From Mucilaginibacter xinganensis (GTDB taxonomy: Bacteria > Bacteroidota > Bacteroidia > Sphingobacteriales > Sphingobacteriaceae): a stretch of 64,000 nt of DNA. The notes under the pieces are model-generated. The model made no database searches. It had not been told where the DNA came from and saw only the letters and a list, made by a program, of their open reading frames with translations. Positions 9,171 through 17,996 of the stretch are shown one piece after another. Where the stretch lies: positions 248,001-312,000 of the forward strand of contig NZ_CP022743.1 in assembly GCF_002257585.1 (NCBI RefSeq). Reading direction: 5' to 3'. Positions within the stretch are counted from its first letter, which is position 1, and every line of letters starts with the position of its first letter. Both the position numbers and the translations under genes were made by a program.

Positions 9171-10022
9171 ATGGGAGATTACCAGTTAAAAGTTACTATT
9201 GACCAGGATTCGGGATTTTGCTTTGGTGTTGTTTACGCCATTGATATGGCCGAAGAGATCTTAGCCGAAGACGGGTACCTTTACTGCCTTGGGGATATTG
9301 TGCATAATGACGAAGAGGTTGAACGGCTAAAAGCCAAAGGTCTCCGGATTATTGAACATGCCGACCTGGCCAGCCTTAGTAACGAAAAGGTGCTGATCCG
9401 CGCACACGGCGAAGCGCCCGATACCTACCGTACAGCTTTAGAAAATAAAATTACGCTTATTGATGCATCGTGCCCGGTGGTGCTTAAATTACAAAACCGC
9501 ATCAAAACATCATTTGACGCCAACGAGAAGATCCTGATATTTGGAAAACATGGGCATGCTGAAGTTGTGGGCCTTCAGGGGCAAACCAACAATGAAGCCT
9601 TGGTTTTTCAGGACATTGCCGAACTGGATAACGTGGAATTACCTGAAAACATTACCCTTTACAGCCAAACTACCAAAAGCATGGAGAAGTTTTATAACAT
9701 CAAAGATCAGCTATTGGAACGCGGCTATAACCTTAAGGCTAATGATACCATTTGCCGGCAGGTATCAAACCGGGATAAGGATTTGCCCAAATTTGCGACA
9801 AGGTTTGATAAGGTGGTATTTGTTTCAGGGCAAAAATCGTCAAACGGGAAGGTCTTATTCGAGGTGTGCCGCAAGCATAACCCCAATACCTATTTCATTT
9901 CATCCGTAAGCGAACTGCAAAATTGCGAGTTTTCTATTGGTGACACGGTAGGCATTGCCGGCGCAACCTCAACCCCAATGTGGCTGATGCAGGATGTGAA
10001 GGCTGCTTTAGAAAAACTATAA
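9171..10022 (+). CDS. ispH: 4-hydroxy-3-methylbut-2-enyl diphosphate reductase
   Basis: The last enzyme of the MEP isoprenoid pathway; it reduces HMBPP to IPP and DMAPP using a [4Fe-4S] cluster. The 283-residue protein carries the three conserved cluster cysteines: Cys17 in SGFCFGV, Cys101 in ASCPVV and Cys195 in DTICRQVSNRD. The RAHGE and FGKHGHAEV substrate-binding segments are present, as is the late SSVSEL / AGATSTP stretch. Length is slightly shorter than E. coli IspH, normal for Bacteroidota. It is monocistronic or heads a unit with hemH 140 bp further on; the TAATTTTG box just upstream of the ATG is its likely promoter. Confidence 0.95.
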   Translation: MGDYQLKVTIDQDSGFCFGVVYAIDMAEEILAEDGYLYCLGDIVHNDEEVERLKAKGLRIIEHADLASLSNEKVLIRAHGEAPDTYRTALENKITLIDASCPVVLKLQNRIKTSFDANEKILIFGKHGHAEVVGLQGQTNNEALVFQDIAELDNVELPENITLYSQTTKSMEKFYNIKDQLLERGYNLKANDTICRQVSNRDKDLPKFATRFDKVVFVSGQKSSNGKVLFEVCRKHNPNTYFISSVSELQNCEFSIGDTVGIAGATSTPMWLMQDVKAALEKL

Positions 10023-10162
10023 CCCGGCAGCTTACCTTGCTTTTTATATGCGCTGTCTATTGATAAATACATGCAATTGTCAATTCTTACACCTTTAAAG
10101 TCTATTTTCAACTAAGCTCAAATCTCTGGGCTGTAATTATTAAATTTACGTCACAAAATAAT

Positions 10163-11185
10163 ATGAGTAAAAAGGGAGTTCTGCTTGTTAACCTTGGTAC
10201 GCCTGATAGTCCTTCAACAGGGGATGTTCGTAAATACCTCGATGAGTTTTTAATGGATGCAAGGGTAATTGATATCAATCCCATAGCCCGTGCGCTTTTA
10301 GTTAAAGGGATAATTGTTCCGTTCAGAGGGCCTAAATCCGCAAAATTATACCGGCATATCTGGGACAAAGAAACCGGCTCGCCCCTGCTTCACTATAGCA
10401 AACTACAGCACCAGGCGCTTCAGCAGCGGCTGGGCGGCGAATACCAGGTTGAATTAGCCATGCGCTACCAAAGCCCCTCAATTGCCTCGGCTTTAGACAG
10501 GCTAAAAGCATCACTGGTTGAAAGCATCCAGGTAATCGCGTTGTTCCCTCAATATGCATCAGCCAGCACCGGCTCGGTTTATGACAAAGTGATGGAACTG
10601 GTTAAAGACTGGCAAACTATCCCGTCTATCTCATTTGTAAACTCGTTTCATGACAACGAGTTGATGATAGAAACCTTTGCTGCCAACGGTAAAAAGTACA
10701 ATCCGGAAACTTACGATCACATCCTGTTTAGCTTTCACGGCCTGCCGCAAAGACAGTTGATTAAGTGCGACCATACCGGCAATTATTGCCTAAAATCTGA
10801 AGGGTGCTGCAACACTTTGAACGATACCAACAAGCTTTGCTACTCGGCACAGTCACATGACACCGCGCGGCTGATAGCTGAGAAATTAAACCTTCCCAAA
10901 GAAAAATATACTATTTGTTTTCAATCGCGCCTGGGTAACGATCCCTGGGTACAGCCCTACACCAGCAAAGTTATTGAGCAGCTGGCCAAAGAAGGAAAAA
11001 AACGACTGCTGGTATTTTGCCCTGCCTTTGTTGCCGATTGCCTTGAAACCGTTTATGAAGTTACCGAAGAATACGGCGAAGAGTTTAAAGCGCTGGGCGG
11101 AGAACACATCCAGCTGGTAGAAAGCCTGAACGATTCGCCAACCTGGATTGATGCCCTGGAAGAAATGGTTGTCGGCAAGAAATAA
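10163..11185 (+). CDS. hemH: Ferrochelatase
   Basis: Inserts ferrous iron into protoporphyrin IX to make protoheme. The 340-residue protein starts MSKKGVLLVNLGTPDSP, the family N-terminal signature, and has FSFHGLPQR with His192 as the metal-handling histidine. A cysteine-rich segment at about 203-226 (CDHTGNYC... GCC ...LC) resembles the internal cysteine-rich insertion of bacterial ferrochelatases reported to bind a [2Fe-2S] cluster; this is an inference from spacing. A FQSRLGNDPWVQPYT stretch and an ELGEEF-like C-terminus complete the family pattern. It lies convergent to moxR with a hairpin between them. Confidence 0.95.
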   Translation: MSKKGVLLVNLGTPDSPSTGDVRKYLDEFLMDARVIDINPIARALLVKGIIVPFRGPKSAKLYRHIWDKETGSPLLHYSKLQHQALQQRLGGEYQVELAMRYQSPSIASALDRLKASLVESIQVIALFPQYASASTGSVYDKVMELVKDWQTIPSISFVNSFHDNELMIETFAANGKKYNPETYDHILFSFHGLPQRQLIKCDHTGNYCLKSEGCCNTLNDTNKLCYSAQSHDTARLIAEKLNLPKEKYTICFQSRLGNDPWVQPYTSKVIEQLAKEGKKRLLVFCPAFVADCLETVYEVTEEYGEEFKALGGEHIQLVESLNDSPTWIDALEEMVVGKK

Positions 11186-11206
11186 GAGGAATGAAGTTTA
11201 CTGTCG

Positions 11207-11236
11207 GGTCTTGAGTCAGCATTGCTGATTTAAGAC
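11207..11236. terminator. Hairpin between convergent hemH and moxR
   Basis: GGTCTT...TCAGC, loop ATT, GCTGA...AAGACC form a two-part stem with a small internal loop between the 3' ends of two convergent genes. There is no strong T-run, so it may be a bidirectional terminator or transcript-end stabiliser. Confidence 0.5.
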
Positions 11237-11258
11237 CTCTTACATCCGGAAATAATCC

Positions 11259-12221
11259 TTAAAAAAGCTGTTCAATGATATCGTCGGCAGATAAACCTTC
11301 TGCTTCGGCGTGGTAACTGCGTACAATGCGGTGCCTTAATATAGGTTTTGCTATTGCCTGCACGTCTTCAATATCCGGCGAATACTTGCCATTGATCACC
11401 GCGTGGCACTTGGCGCCCAAAATTAAAAATTGTGATGCCCTTGGGCCAGCGCCCCAGTTTAAAAGACGCTTAACCGATGCACTGGCAAACTCGCCATGCG
11501 GGCGCGTTTTGGCTACCAGTTTAACCGCATACTCCAATACATTATCGGCAACGGGAATATTCCTCACCAGCTGCTGGAAATAAACGATCTGCTCCGCATT
11601 TAAAAGCTTATTCACTTCAACTTTGTTGGTGCTGGTGGTATTTTTAACTACCTGCAGCTCCTCGCTAAAACTTGGATAGTTTAGCGCCACGTTGAACATG
11701 AACCTGTCCAGCTGCGCTTCGGGCAGCGGATAAGTGCCTTCCTGCTCAATGGGGTTTTGCGTAGCCAATACAAAAAAAGGTTGCGAAAGACGATGGGTAA
11801 CCCCCGCCGCGGTAACTGCCTTTTCCTGCATAGCCTCTAAAAGAGCCGCCTGCGTTTTGGGGGGGGTACGGTTAATTTCATCCGCAAGAATGATGTTTGC
11901 AAAAACCGGGCCCGGGATAAATTTAAAATTCCGGTCCTCACCGAGGATCTCTGAACCAATGATGTCTGAAGGCATCAGGTCGGGGGTAAACTGGATGCGC
12001 TTAAAATCAAGATCAAGCACCTGTGCAACTGTTTGAACCAGCAGTGTTTTTGCCAGGCCGGGTACGCCAACCAGCAAACAGTGCCCATTACTAAAAATAG
12101 AAATGAGCACAAACTTTAATACCTCCTGCTGACCGATGATTACTTTACCTATTTCAGCACTTATTTGCTGGTAAGCCTGCCTTAAAGCGTCAGCAGCCTC
12201 CACTTCCGAGCGGTGTTGCAT
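11259..12221 (-). CDS. MoxR-family AAA+ ATPase
   Basis: A 320-residue AAA+ protein with Walker A GVPGLAKT (52-59), Walker B ILADEINR with Asp114-Glu115, sensor region ATQNPIEQEGTYPLPEAQLDRF and arginine-finger segment. The MoxR family acts as chaperone-like ATPases, usually with DUF58 and VWA-domain partners in metal insertion or envelope stress functions. No DUF58/VWA gene is next to it here; instead it sits 8 bp behind surA on the same strand, so the two are probably cotranscribed. That pairing suggests an envelope-related role, but the substrate is unknown. Confidence 0.9.
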   Translation of the reverse strand: MQHRSEVEAADALRQAYQQISAEIGKVIIGQQEVLKFVLISIFSNGHCLLVGVPGLAKTLLVQTVAQVLDLDFKRIQFTPDLMPSDIIGSEILGEDRNFKFIPGPVFANIILADEINRTPPKTQAALLEAMQEKAVTAAGVTHRLSQPFFVLATQNPIEQEGTYPLPEAQLDRFMFNVALNYPSFSEELQVVKNTTSTNKVEVNKLLNAEQIVYFQQLVRNIPVADNVLEYAVKLVAKTRPHGEFASASVKRLLNWGAGPRASQFLILGAKCHAVINGKYSPDIEDVQAIAKPILRHRIVRSYHAEAEGLSADDIIEQLF

Positions 12222-12229
12222 ATTTTATT

Positions 12230-13618
12230 TTAAGGTTTAACTTCAGCAGTTGCCGGTACAGATGACGGTGTACTCCAATCTTTTATAGTTGGGCAGCCCT
12301 GGTATTGTGAATCTATGCGGATATACGTTTCTTTTCTTTTTTTCTCAAACCACTCACTTACTGTGCGGTTGATCTTTGAATTGTTGGCATATTCTTTCAA
12401 TTTAGGATAATCCTGATCAAGATTGGCCTTATGCGCGTTACTGGTTGATTTCAGGTAAAGGATCTTGTAGCCACTTTTGCCGTCGGCGCCGGTAAATAAA
12501 AACGGTTTTGAAATACCGCCGACCTTCATGGTATCAATAACAAGAGCAACCTGCGGATCCAGCTTATCTGTTGGGATGTAAGTGGAACGAGCCTCCACAT
12601 TATCTGCATTTAACATCATTCCGCCATTAAACTTAGTGTCTTTATTATCCGAATAAAACGCAGCGGCAGATGAGAAATCGGTTGCCTTGCTTTTTATCAG
12701 CAAATTATAAACGGTATCGGCCTTTCCCTTTATTCGGTTTAAGCTTTCCTGGGTAACAGCTGGCACTATCACTATATGGCGTACGTGCACCTGCTCGCCC
12801 CGGCGTTCAATCACCTGTAAAAAGTGAAAACCAAAATCCGACTCGAATACAGGAGAAATATCTCCGGCTTTAAGCTTAAAAGCCATAGCCGTAAATTCTT
12901 TAACAAATGCGGTACGGTCATTAAAACCAAGGTCGCCGCCATTAGGGGCCGAAACGGGGTCCTGCGAGTAAAGGCGGGCCAGCGCTCCAAAATCTTCACC
13001 TGCTAAAATCCTTTTCCTTAGCTCCTCTGCCTTTGTTTTATACGCATCTTTTTCGGCCGCATTCAATTTTGGGTTAAATACAATTTCGCCCACTTCAACT
13101 TCCTTGTTAAAGGTAGGCAAGCTGTCTTTAGGGATTCCGTCGTAAAACTTTTTAACATCCTGCGGGGTAGTATTTATGTTCGAGGTGATTTTTTGCTGCA
13201 TTCTCTGCGCAATTAATCCTTCTTTAATATCCGGACGAATCTCGTCTTTGTATTGAATAACCGACCGGCCTAAAAACTGTTCCAGCCTGTCCTGTCCGCC
13301 TGCACGTTGTATCATTCCGCGCATCCTGCGATCAACATCAGCGTCCACTTCGTCGTCTTTAACTTCAACGCTATCAATAACCGCCTGTGCAGCCAATAAT
13401 TTCTGTGTTAACAGCTGCTGTAAAATCTGGCATTTAAAGGCCGGATTCGGTTGCATACCCTGGGCAATATAGGTTGCATATTTTAATTCTATATCCGACT
13501 GAAGGATAATGCTGCTTCCCACCACACCGGCAATTTTGTCGAGCGTGTGTTTTTGCTGCGCCTTTGCTGCCTGTATAAATAAAATAATACTAAAAATGGC
13601 TATCCCAAACTTTCTCAT
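12230..13618 (-). CDS. surA: SurA-like periplasmic peptidyl-prolyl isomerase
   Basis: A 462-residue periplasmic chaperone with a signal peptide ending AAKAQ (about 20 residues). An N-terminal SurA domain (LDKIAGVVGSSIILQSDIE) and two parvulin-type PPIase domains follow: the first includes NGGDLGFNDR and FGFHFLQV, the second includes VRHIVIVP and FNGGMML. It helps outer-membrane proteins fold in transit. In Bacteroidota one or more SurA paralogues often lie together; here a single one precedes moxR by 8 bp. Start ATG at 13618 gives the signal peptide directly. The second parvulin domain is less canonical and may lack activity. Confidence 0.9.
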   Translation of the reverse strand: MRKFGIAIFSIILFIQAAKAQQKHTLDKIAGVVGSSIILQSDIELKYATYIAQGMQPNPAFKCQILQQLLTQKLLAAQAVIDSVEVKDDEVDADVDRRMRGMIQRAGGQDRLEQFLGRSVIQYKDEIRPDIKEGLIAQRMQQKITSNINTTPQDVKKFYDGIPKDSLPTFNKEVEVGEIVFNPKLNAAEKDAYKTKAEELRKRILAGEDFGALARLYSQDPVSAPNGGDLGFNDRTAFVKEFTAMAFKLKAGDISPVFESDFGFHFLQVIERRGEQVHVRHIVIVPAVTQESLNRIKGKADTVYNLLIKSKATDFSSAAAFYSDNKDTKFNGGMMLNADNVEARSTYIPTDKLDPQVALVIDTMKVGGISKPFLFTGADGKSGYKILYLKSTSNAHKANLDQDYPKLKEYANNSKINRTVSEWFEKKRKETYIRIDSQYQGCPTIKDWSTPSSVPATAEVKP

Positions 13619-13922
13619 GTACCTTATATATGCTAATTAAACACCCCAAATTTTGTTGGGGTTAAAAACCTTCGAATTTCGGTAAAATTTATGAATTACC
13701 ACGTTATAAATAACGGCAATTAATTGAAACCGAATATAATTGTGCGAATATGCCCATAATGCCTCAAACTGTTTAGTTACTTTTGGTTAAAATTTGTTAA
13801 ATACAATCAGGCTTTGGCATCTTTGTACTTTCTGAGTACGCTGTATCGCTATTTTTACAGTAATGACAATCAGGAATTAACCGGCTAAAAACAGGATTTA
13901 AATATCTCCGATAAATTGAACA
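13619..13922. other. Divergent intergenic region, about 300 bp
   Basis: The region separates surA (leftward) from an unknown gene with rdgB (rightward). It is AT-rich, with a short inverted pair CCCCAAA / TTTGTTGGGG near 13646-13663, and no coding content that I can support. Promoters for both directions are expected. Confidence 0.4.
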
Positions 13923-14483
13923 ATGAACATAGAAAACCCTACCGCTTTCAGTTTTATTATGCAGGACGACATTTACCTGCTGAATAAAGATAAGGAAGCA
14001 TATTCTGCGCCCGCTGGTTCAAACCCGGCGAATGCCGTTGCTGAACCGGAGCCCGAATATAAGCGCACGGTTTCGGTGCCGCCCGTGGCTGAACCCGAAC
14101 CGGCAACTTTCCATTTCCTGGGCGGGCACAAAAAGAATTTCCTGGTTATTGTTCATTATCCGGAGCATGACTACATGCACGAGAAACACCTTGCCGCGCT
14201 GGAAAGTACGCTTACCCGGTTGGGATTTAGCCGCGATGACGTAGCCATTTTTAACAGGGCGAAATATTTAGATGCTGAATTTGCTGCATTGGCGGGCTTT
14301 TTCAAACCCCAAAAGCTCCTTTTACTTGGCAAAAGCAGCCGGCCTGCCGGGCTCGAAGCTTTTGAACTAAATAAGCTATTGCAATTAAATGGCTATCCGG
14401 TGTTGTTAACCTTCAGTTTTGACGAAATGATGGACAGCGTTGAAAGTAAAAAAGCATTTTGGGAACAAATGAAACAATTATAA
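13923..14483 (+). CDS. Unknown protein upstream of rdgB (distantly DNA pol III psi-like pattern)
   Basis: A 186-residue protein that I do not recognise firmly. Residues 1-65 are low complexity, rich in Pro, Glu and Ala. Residues 70-186 look like a compact alpha/beta domain: KNFLVIVHYPEH, a helix, then FKPQKLLLLGKSS, and a C-terminal helix with SKKAFWEQMKQL. The pattern of a buried LLLLG strand followed by a final K..FW..+K helix is reminiscent of HolD-type DNA polymerase III psi subunits, but this is only a weak impression. It has no signal peptide and is therefore cytoplasmic. The rdgB start follows 4 bp after its stop, so they form an operon. Confidence 0.7.
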   Translation: MNIENPTAFSFIMQDDIYLLNKDKEAYSAPAGSNPANAVAEPEPEYKRTVSVPPVAEPEPATFHFLGGHKKNFLVIVHYPEHDYMHEKHLAALESTLTRLGFSRDDVAIFNRAKYLDAEFAALAGFFKPQKLLLLGKSSRPAGLEAFELNKLLQLNGYPVLLTFSFDEMMDSVESKKAFWEQMKQL

Positions 14484-14487
14484 CACC

Positions 14488-15066
14488 ATGCACCAGTTAG
14501 TTTTTGCAACCCATAACGCCCATAAGCTGCACGAGGTTTCAGCTAAAATTGATGGGCAGATAAAATTATTGAGCCTGGATGATATCGGTTGTTTGGATGA
14601 TATTGCTGAAACCGGCACTACCTTCCACCAAAATGCCTCCATAAAAAGCAATTATATTCATACAGAATTTAAGCTGGATTGCTTTGCCGATGACAGTGGA
14701 CTTGAAATTGATGCGCTGGATGGCGAACCCGGCGTTTACTCAGCCCGGTATGCCGGCGAACACGGCAACCACCAGGCCAATATCAACAAAGTTCTTACCA
14801 GGCTAAGCGGACAAAATAACCGCAGCGCACGGTTCCGCACCGTTATTTCTTTGATCTGGAATGGTGCTGAACACTTTTTTGAAGGCACCGCAGAGGGCAC
14901 TATCCGACAAGAACGCGCAGGGACCGATGGCTTCGGTTACGACCCTATATTTGAGCCCCTCGGCTACAACGTCACTTTTGCCGAAATGAGCCTGGAAGAG
15001 AAGAATCGCATAAGCCATCGCGCTAAAGCAATGGAAAAGCTAATTGCGTTTTTGAATGGGAAATAA
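14488..15066 (+). CDS. rdgB: Non-canonical purine NTP pyrophosphatase (RdgB/HAM1)
   Basis: Hydrolyses ITP, dITP and XTP to monophosphates and so cleans the nucleotide pool. The 192-residue protein has the family substrate loop THNAHKLHEV at the N-terminus, the catalytic FADDSGLEIDALDGEPGVYSARYAG region (shown here in parts: ADDSGLEIDAL and GVYSARYAG), and the C-terminal DGFGYDPIFEP and SHRAKA motifs. Length is typical. It follows the unknown 186-residue gene by 4 bp; the shared operon hints that the unknown protein works in DNA or nucleotide metabolism too. Confidence 0.95.
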   Translation: MHQLVFATHNAHKLHEVSAKIDGQIKLLSLDDIGCLDDIAETGTTFHQNASIKSNYIHTEFKLDCFADDSGLEIDALDGEPGVYSARYAGEHGNHQANINKVLTRLSGQNNRSARFRTVISLIWNGAEHFFEGTAEGTIRQERAGTDGFGYDPIFEPLGYNVTFAEMSLEEKNRISHRAKAMEKLIAFLNGK

Positions 15067-15162
15067 CTGTTTTGACCCTGCTGCGCGGCTTTATTCCGCT
15101 GAATGGTAGCCAGTGTAAAACCAAAAGCTGCTTTTTAACGTAAAAACTGGAAAATACTTTTC

Positions 15163-15339
15163 TTGAAAACCGTTATAAAACTAAATCATATCCATTTTTG
15201 TCCATCGTGCGGTGAAGACTTTACATGCAAAAGACACAGGGGCTGGCTTATTAAAACCTTTTTGTTTTTCCTGGAGATCAGGAAATATTATTGCACTTTT
15301 TGCCGCAAAACCTATATCGTTCACAAGCGGGCCGTATAG
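15163..15339 (+). CDS. Small zinc-ribbon-like protein, 58 residues, TTG start
   Basis: Reading from a TTG at 15163 to the TAG at 15337-15339 gives 58 codons in an otherwise unexplained gap between rdgB and the OstA-like gene. The product contains CPSCGEDFTC at 13-22 and CTFC at 44-47, i.e. two CxxC knuckles about 27 residues apart, the arrangement of a zinc ribbon, with a basic and hydrophobic middle (RGWLIKTFLFFLEIRKYY). No in-frame ATG or GTG exists: the frame is open back only to a TAA at 15136-15138. The regular pair of knuckles makes a chance reading unlikely. It could be a real short gene with a TTG start or the 3' remnant of a longer one. Confidence 0.45.
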   Translation: MKTVIKLNHIHFCPSCGEDFTCKRHRGWLIKTFLFFLEIRKYYCTFCRKTYIVHKRAV

Positions 15340-15348
15340 CACTTAAAC

Positions 15349-17946
15349 TCAATTGCTCCCCGGCTTCTTAACTGCGGGTGGCTTTATTATAGCACTATCT
15401 TTTACCGGCTGCTTAACAGGTGCGGCTTTCAATAAACTATCTTTTACGGCTTTTAGCGCAGGTGATTTTGACAGCGCTTTGTTCAGGCTATCGCCAACCG
15501 CTTTTATGCCCGGTAATTTCTGAGGTAATTTATTCAGGCTATCCCTTGCTGCTTTTACGCCGGGCAGATTTTGCAACTTATTATTAACACTATCCTTCAC
15601 GGCTTTTACACCCGGCGGGCTTTTATCCGGCACTTTACCTTTTTTCGCGTTATCCCGGGCTTGCTTTGCTGCCGCTTTCCGGTTATATGACGGGATGATA
15701 GACTCTTTTGATACCGGCCTTTCCTTCGGTTTCCAGATAAAGCCTTTTAAAATTTTATCATCATCAACCACTTTGGCTATAGGCGTGTATTTGTGCTCGG
15801 GCTTTAAATAAAACCCGATGTTGGTTGCCTGGTTCTTTTCAAAATTAACCCGGATACCTGTACTTAAAGAACGCTCCATGCCGCTTACCTCTGTTTTTCC
15901 GCTATCCCTGTTAAAGTAAATACTTTCCGCATTGCCATCAATAAAAATTTGGTGCAACTTATCGTCTTTAAAATAACCGCGCATTTTTTTTCCGGCTATT
16001 TGGTTAAAGTGTACGGAATCGCCCTTTTCAATATTTACAATAAAGGCATGCGGAAACATCACCATGTTGTCCATTTTTTTATGCTTCATCTGCAAATAAA
16101 TGGTATCGCCGGAGAGTTGAGAGCCTTCCGTCCAGATCAGCGGGTTTACAAAGCAGCGGATGGTTGAATCGCTGTTGCTGTAAAACATAGAGTCGGACTT
16201 GGCCTGCATGTCCGATTTAAAGAGTTTAAAATTATGATGTGCCAGTACAATGCGGATGCGTGCGGTATCGCTCGGCTCAAGCTTACGGGCCGTAGTAATA
16301 GAATCGTCCAGGCGTTTTTTTCGCAGGCTGTCAGCCATCAGCTGTTTTTTAGTTAAAACAACAGGTGGCTTTTTGGGAGCCTGCTTCGGTTTCCCAAAAA
16401 ACTCAGGATGGCGAAATGTGGTATCAAGCGGCACACCGGCCAGTTTCCCCGTTAAAAATTTCGACTCCGGGATCTTCGACTTTGGCTTTGAAGTGGTGTC
16501 CCTTATATGTGCAAGGCGTTGCTTTTCCTGGTATATCTTCAGGTCCTTATAAGTAAGGATCTGCGTTTCAATAGTATCTGCCGACATGTAAACCGAATCG
16601 CGCTTAATATGGCTGGTATCCTTTGGCGCTTTAATCTCCGGTTGAAGATGAGGTTGCCCTGCACGAAGGGGGATGATATCTTCCTTATTAATGTTTTTTG
16701 CCTTGAAGACCATCGGGATCACTTTCGACTGCAAAGTTTTCATGTTAATATTTTTCAGATCAACAGGTGCTTTCTTTATCGCAGCATCAATTTGCTTATG
16801 CAGCTTGCCGGTATCCAGGGGCAGCTTTTTCAATATCGAGTCTGCCTTTAATTTATTATTCCTTACCAAATCAGGGTTAAATTGCCGGGTATTGATAACG
16901 GTATCTGCCTTACCCGGCAGGGTTTGTTTAATCAGCTTAGCCATATTAATGGCACTTTTACTTTTTTCCGGATTTATTTTGAATGAAGTATCCACCTTTC
17001 GGATCGAATCGGCTTTGGCTGCCGAATCAGTTTTTGCAGTGTCTTTTTTCTCCGTTACAATAATTATATAAGGGTCTTCGGTCATTACCGTTCGCTCTTC
17101 GGCTTTAAAGTATATACCTAAATTCCCCTTTATGGTAGTTTTTTGTTCCTTGTCTGTAAAAGTAACATGCTTAACGGCGCGGCCGTAGCCTTTTATTTTA
17201 TCGTAAAACAAACTGTCTCCCTTTAACGATTTTGTTCCGGAAGTATATAAATTGTTTTTTCCGAAAGCGGCCTGCTCCACAACGGTGTTATAGGTGCCGT
17301 TTTCGGTATAAAGCGTGTCCTTATCTTTTTTGCCTTTCTCGGCCTTGGTGCCGTAAATGTGGGTGGGCCCATAAAAGTATGCTATCTTGCTGTTGGTATT
17401 ATACCGCATGGTATCGGTCTTTATTAAAGCATCCGGCGAGGTGAGCGATACATTGTATCTGAAATATGAATCGTGCGAAAAGGCAAAGTAATACCCATTT
17501 TTACTGAGCAGCGTATTATCCTTATTCACTAGTTTACCACCGTTAACATAAGTGCCAATCCGCGTAGCGGTGTTATAAGTAAGGTAATTGGTAGTAAGGG
17601 TAGCATCTTTATCTACCATTTTTACATTGTCAGTAAGCAGGGCAATTTTTGTGTTACCGTTATAATTTAGCTTGTCTGAATATATGTTAAGCGTATCGCC
17701 CTGGTTAATAACCACGTGTCCAAAGGCATCAAAGGCATTATCCTGCGGGTAAAAGTAGGCGCTGTCTGAACTTAAGGTCGAAAAATCCTGCCTGAAGGTT
17801 CCCTGGTAAACCTTCACCAGGTCCTTTCCATTAAGTTTTATTCCGTAGCTTTCCTTTGATTTGATCAGGTTAACTACTGATTTTTTTTGGCACATAGCGT
17901 TCACGGCTGCACACAATAAAAAAAAGAATAAAACATATTTCCTCAC
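15349..17946 (-). CDS. OstA-like (LptA/LptD N-terminal domain) exported protein
   Basis: The 865-residue protein begins at a GTG (17944-17946) with a signal peptide ending NAMCQ. Residues 25-330 are made of beta-strand repeats of OstA/LptA type (VYQGTFRQDFSTLSSDSAYF, DAFGHVVINQGDTLNIYSDKLNY, TLTTNYLTYNT), the beta-jellyroll fold that carries LPS between membranes. A second set is found around 590-740. The last 130 residues are basic and contain about four copies of a PGVKAVKDSLNK-like repeat of about 20 residues. It lacks the beta-barrel of full LptD, so it is an accessory periplasmic or outer-membrane-associated factor in LPS handling by inference. Divergent from tilS with only 50 bp between them. 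Confidence 0.8.
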   Translation of the reverse strand: MRKYVLFFFLLCAAVNAMCQKKSVVNLIKSKESYGIKLNGKDLVKVYQGTFRQDFSTLSSDSAYFYPQDNAFDAFGHVVINQGDTLNIYSDKLNYNGNTKIALLTDNVKMVDKDATLTTNYLTYNTATRIGTYVNGGKLVNKDNTLLSKNGYYFAFSHDSYFRYNVSLTSPDALIKTDTMRYNTNSKIAYFYGPTHIYGTKAEKGKKDKDTLYTENGTYNTVVEQAAFGKNNLYTSGTKSLKGDSLFYDKIKGYGRAVKHVTFTDKEQKTTIKGNLGIYFKAEERTVMTEDPYIIIVTEKKDTAKTDSAAKADSIRKVDTSFKINPEKSKSAINMAKLIKQTLPGKADTVINTRQFNPDLVRNNKLKADSILKKLPLDTGKLHKQIDAAIKKAPVDLKNINMKTLQSKVIPMVFKAKNINKEDIIPLRAGQPHLQPEIKAPKDTSHIKRDSVYMSADTIETQILTYKDLKIYQEKQRLAHIRDTTSKPKSKIPESKFLTGKLAGVPLDTTFRHPEFFGKPKQAPKKPPVVLTKKQLMADSLRKKRLDDSITTARKLEPSDTARIRIVLAHHNFKLFKSDMQAKSDSMFYSNSDSTIRCFVNPLIWTEGSQLSGDTIYLQMKHKKMDNMVMFPHAFIVNIEKGDSVHFNQIAGKKMRGYFKDDKLHQIFIDGNAESIYFNRDSGKTEVSGMERSLSTGIRVNFEKNQATNIGFYLKPEHKYTPIAKVVDDDKILKGFIWKPKERPVSKESIIPSYNRKAAAKQARDNAKKGKVPDKSPPGVKAVKDSVNNKLQNLPGVKAARDSLNKLPQKLPGIKAVGDSLNKALSKSPALKAVKDSLLKAAPVKQPVKDSAIIKPPAVKKPGSN

Positions 17947-17951
17947 GTCGG

Positions 17952-17959
17952 CAAAATTA
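17952..17959 (-). promoter_or_regulatory. Minus-7 box of the OstA-like gene
   Basis: On the minus strand TAATTTTG matches TAnnTTTG and ends 5 bp before the GTG start at 17946, so the mRNA would be nearly leaderless. It shares the 50-bp divergent region with the tilS box at 17985-17992. Confidence 0.4.
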
Positions 17960-17984
17960 GTTTTTTGTTGGGGTTTTAAATTAA

Positions 17985-17992
17985 TAATTTTG
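17985..17992 (+). promoter_or_regulatory. Minus-7 box of tilS
   Basis: TAATTTTG matches TAnnTTTG and ends 4 bp before the tilS ATG. TTG trinucleotides lie 14 and 17 bp upstream, somewhat short for the usual minus-33 spacing. Confidence 0.4.
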
Positions 17993-17996
17993 ATGG

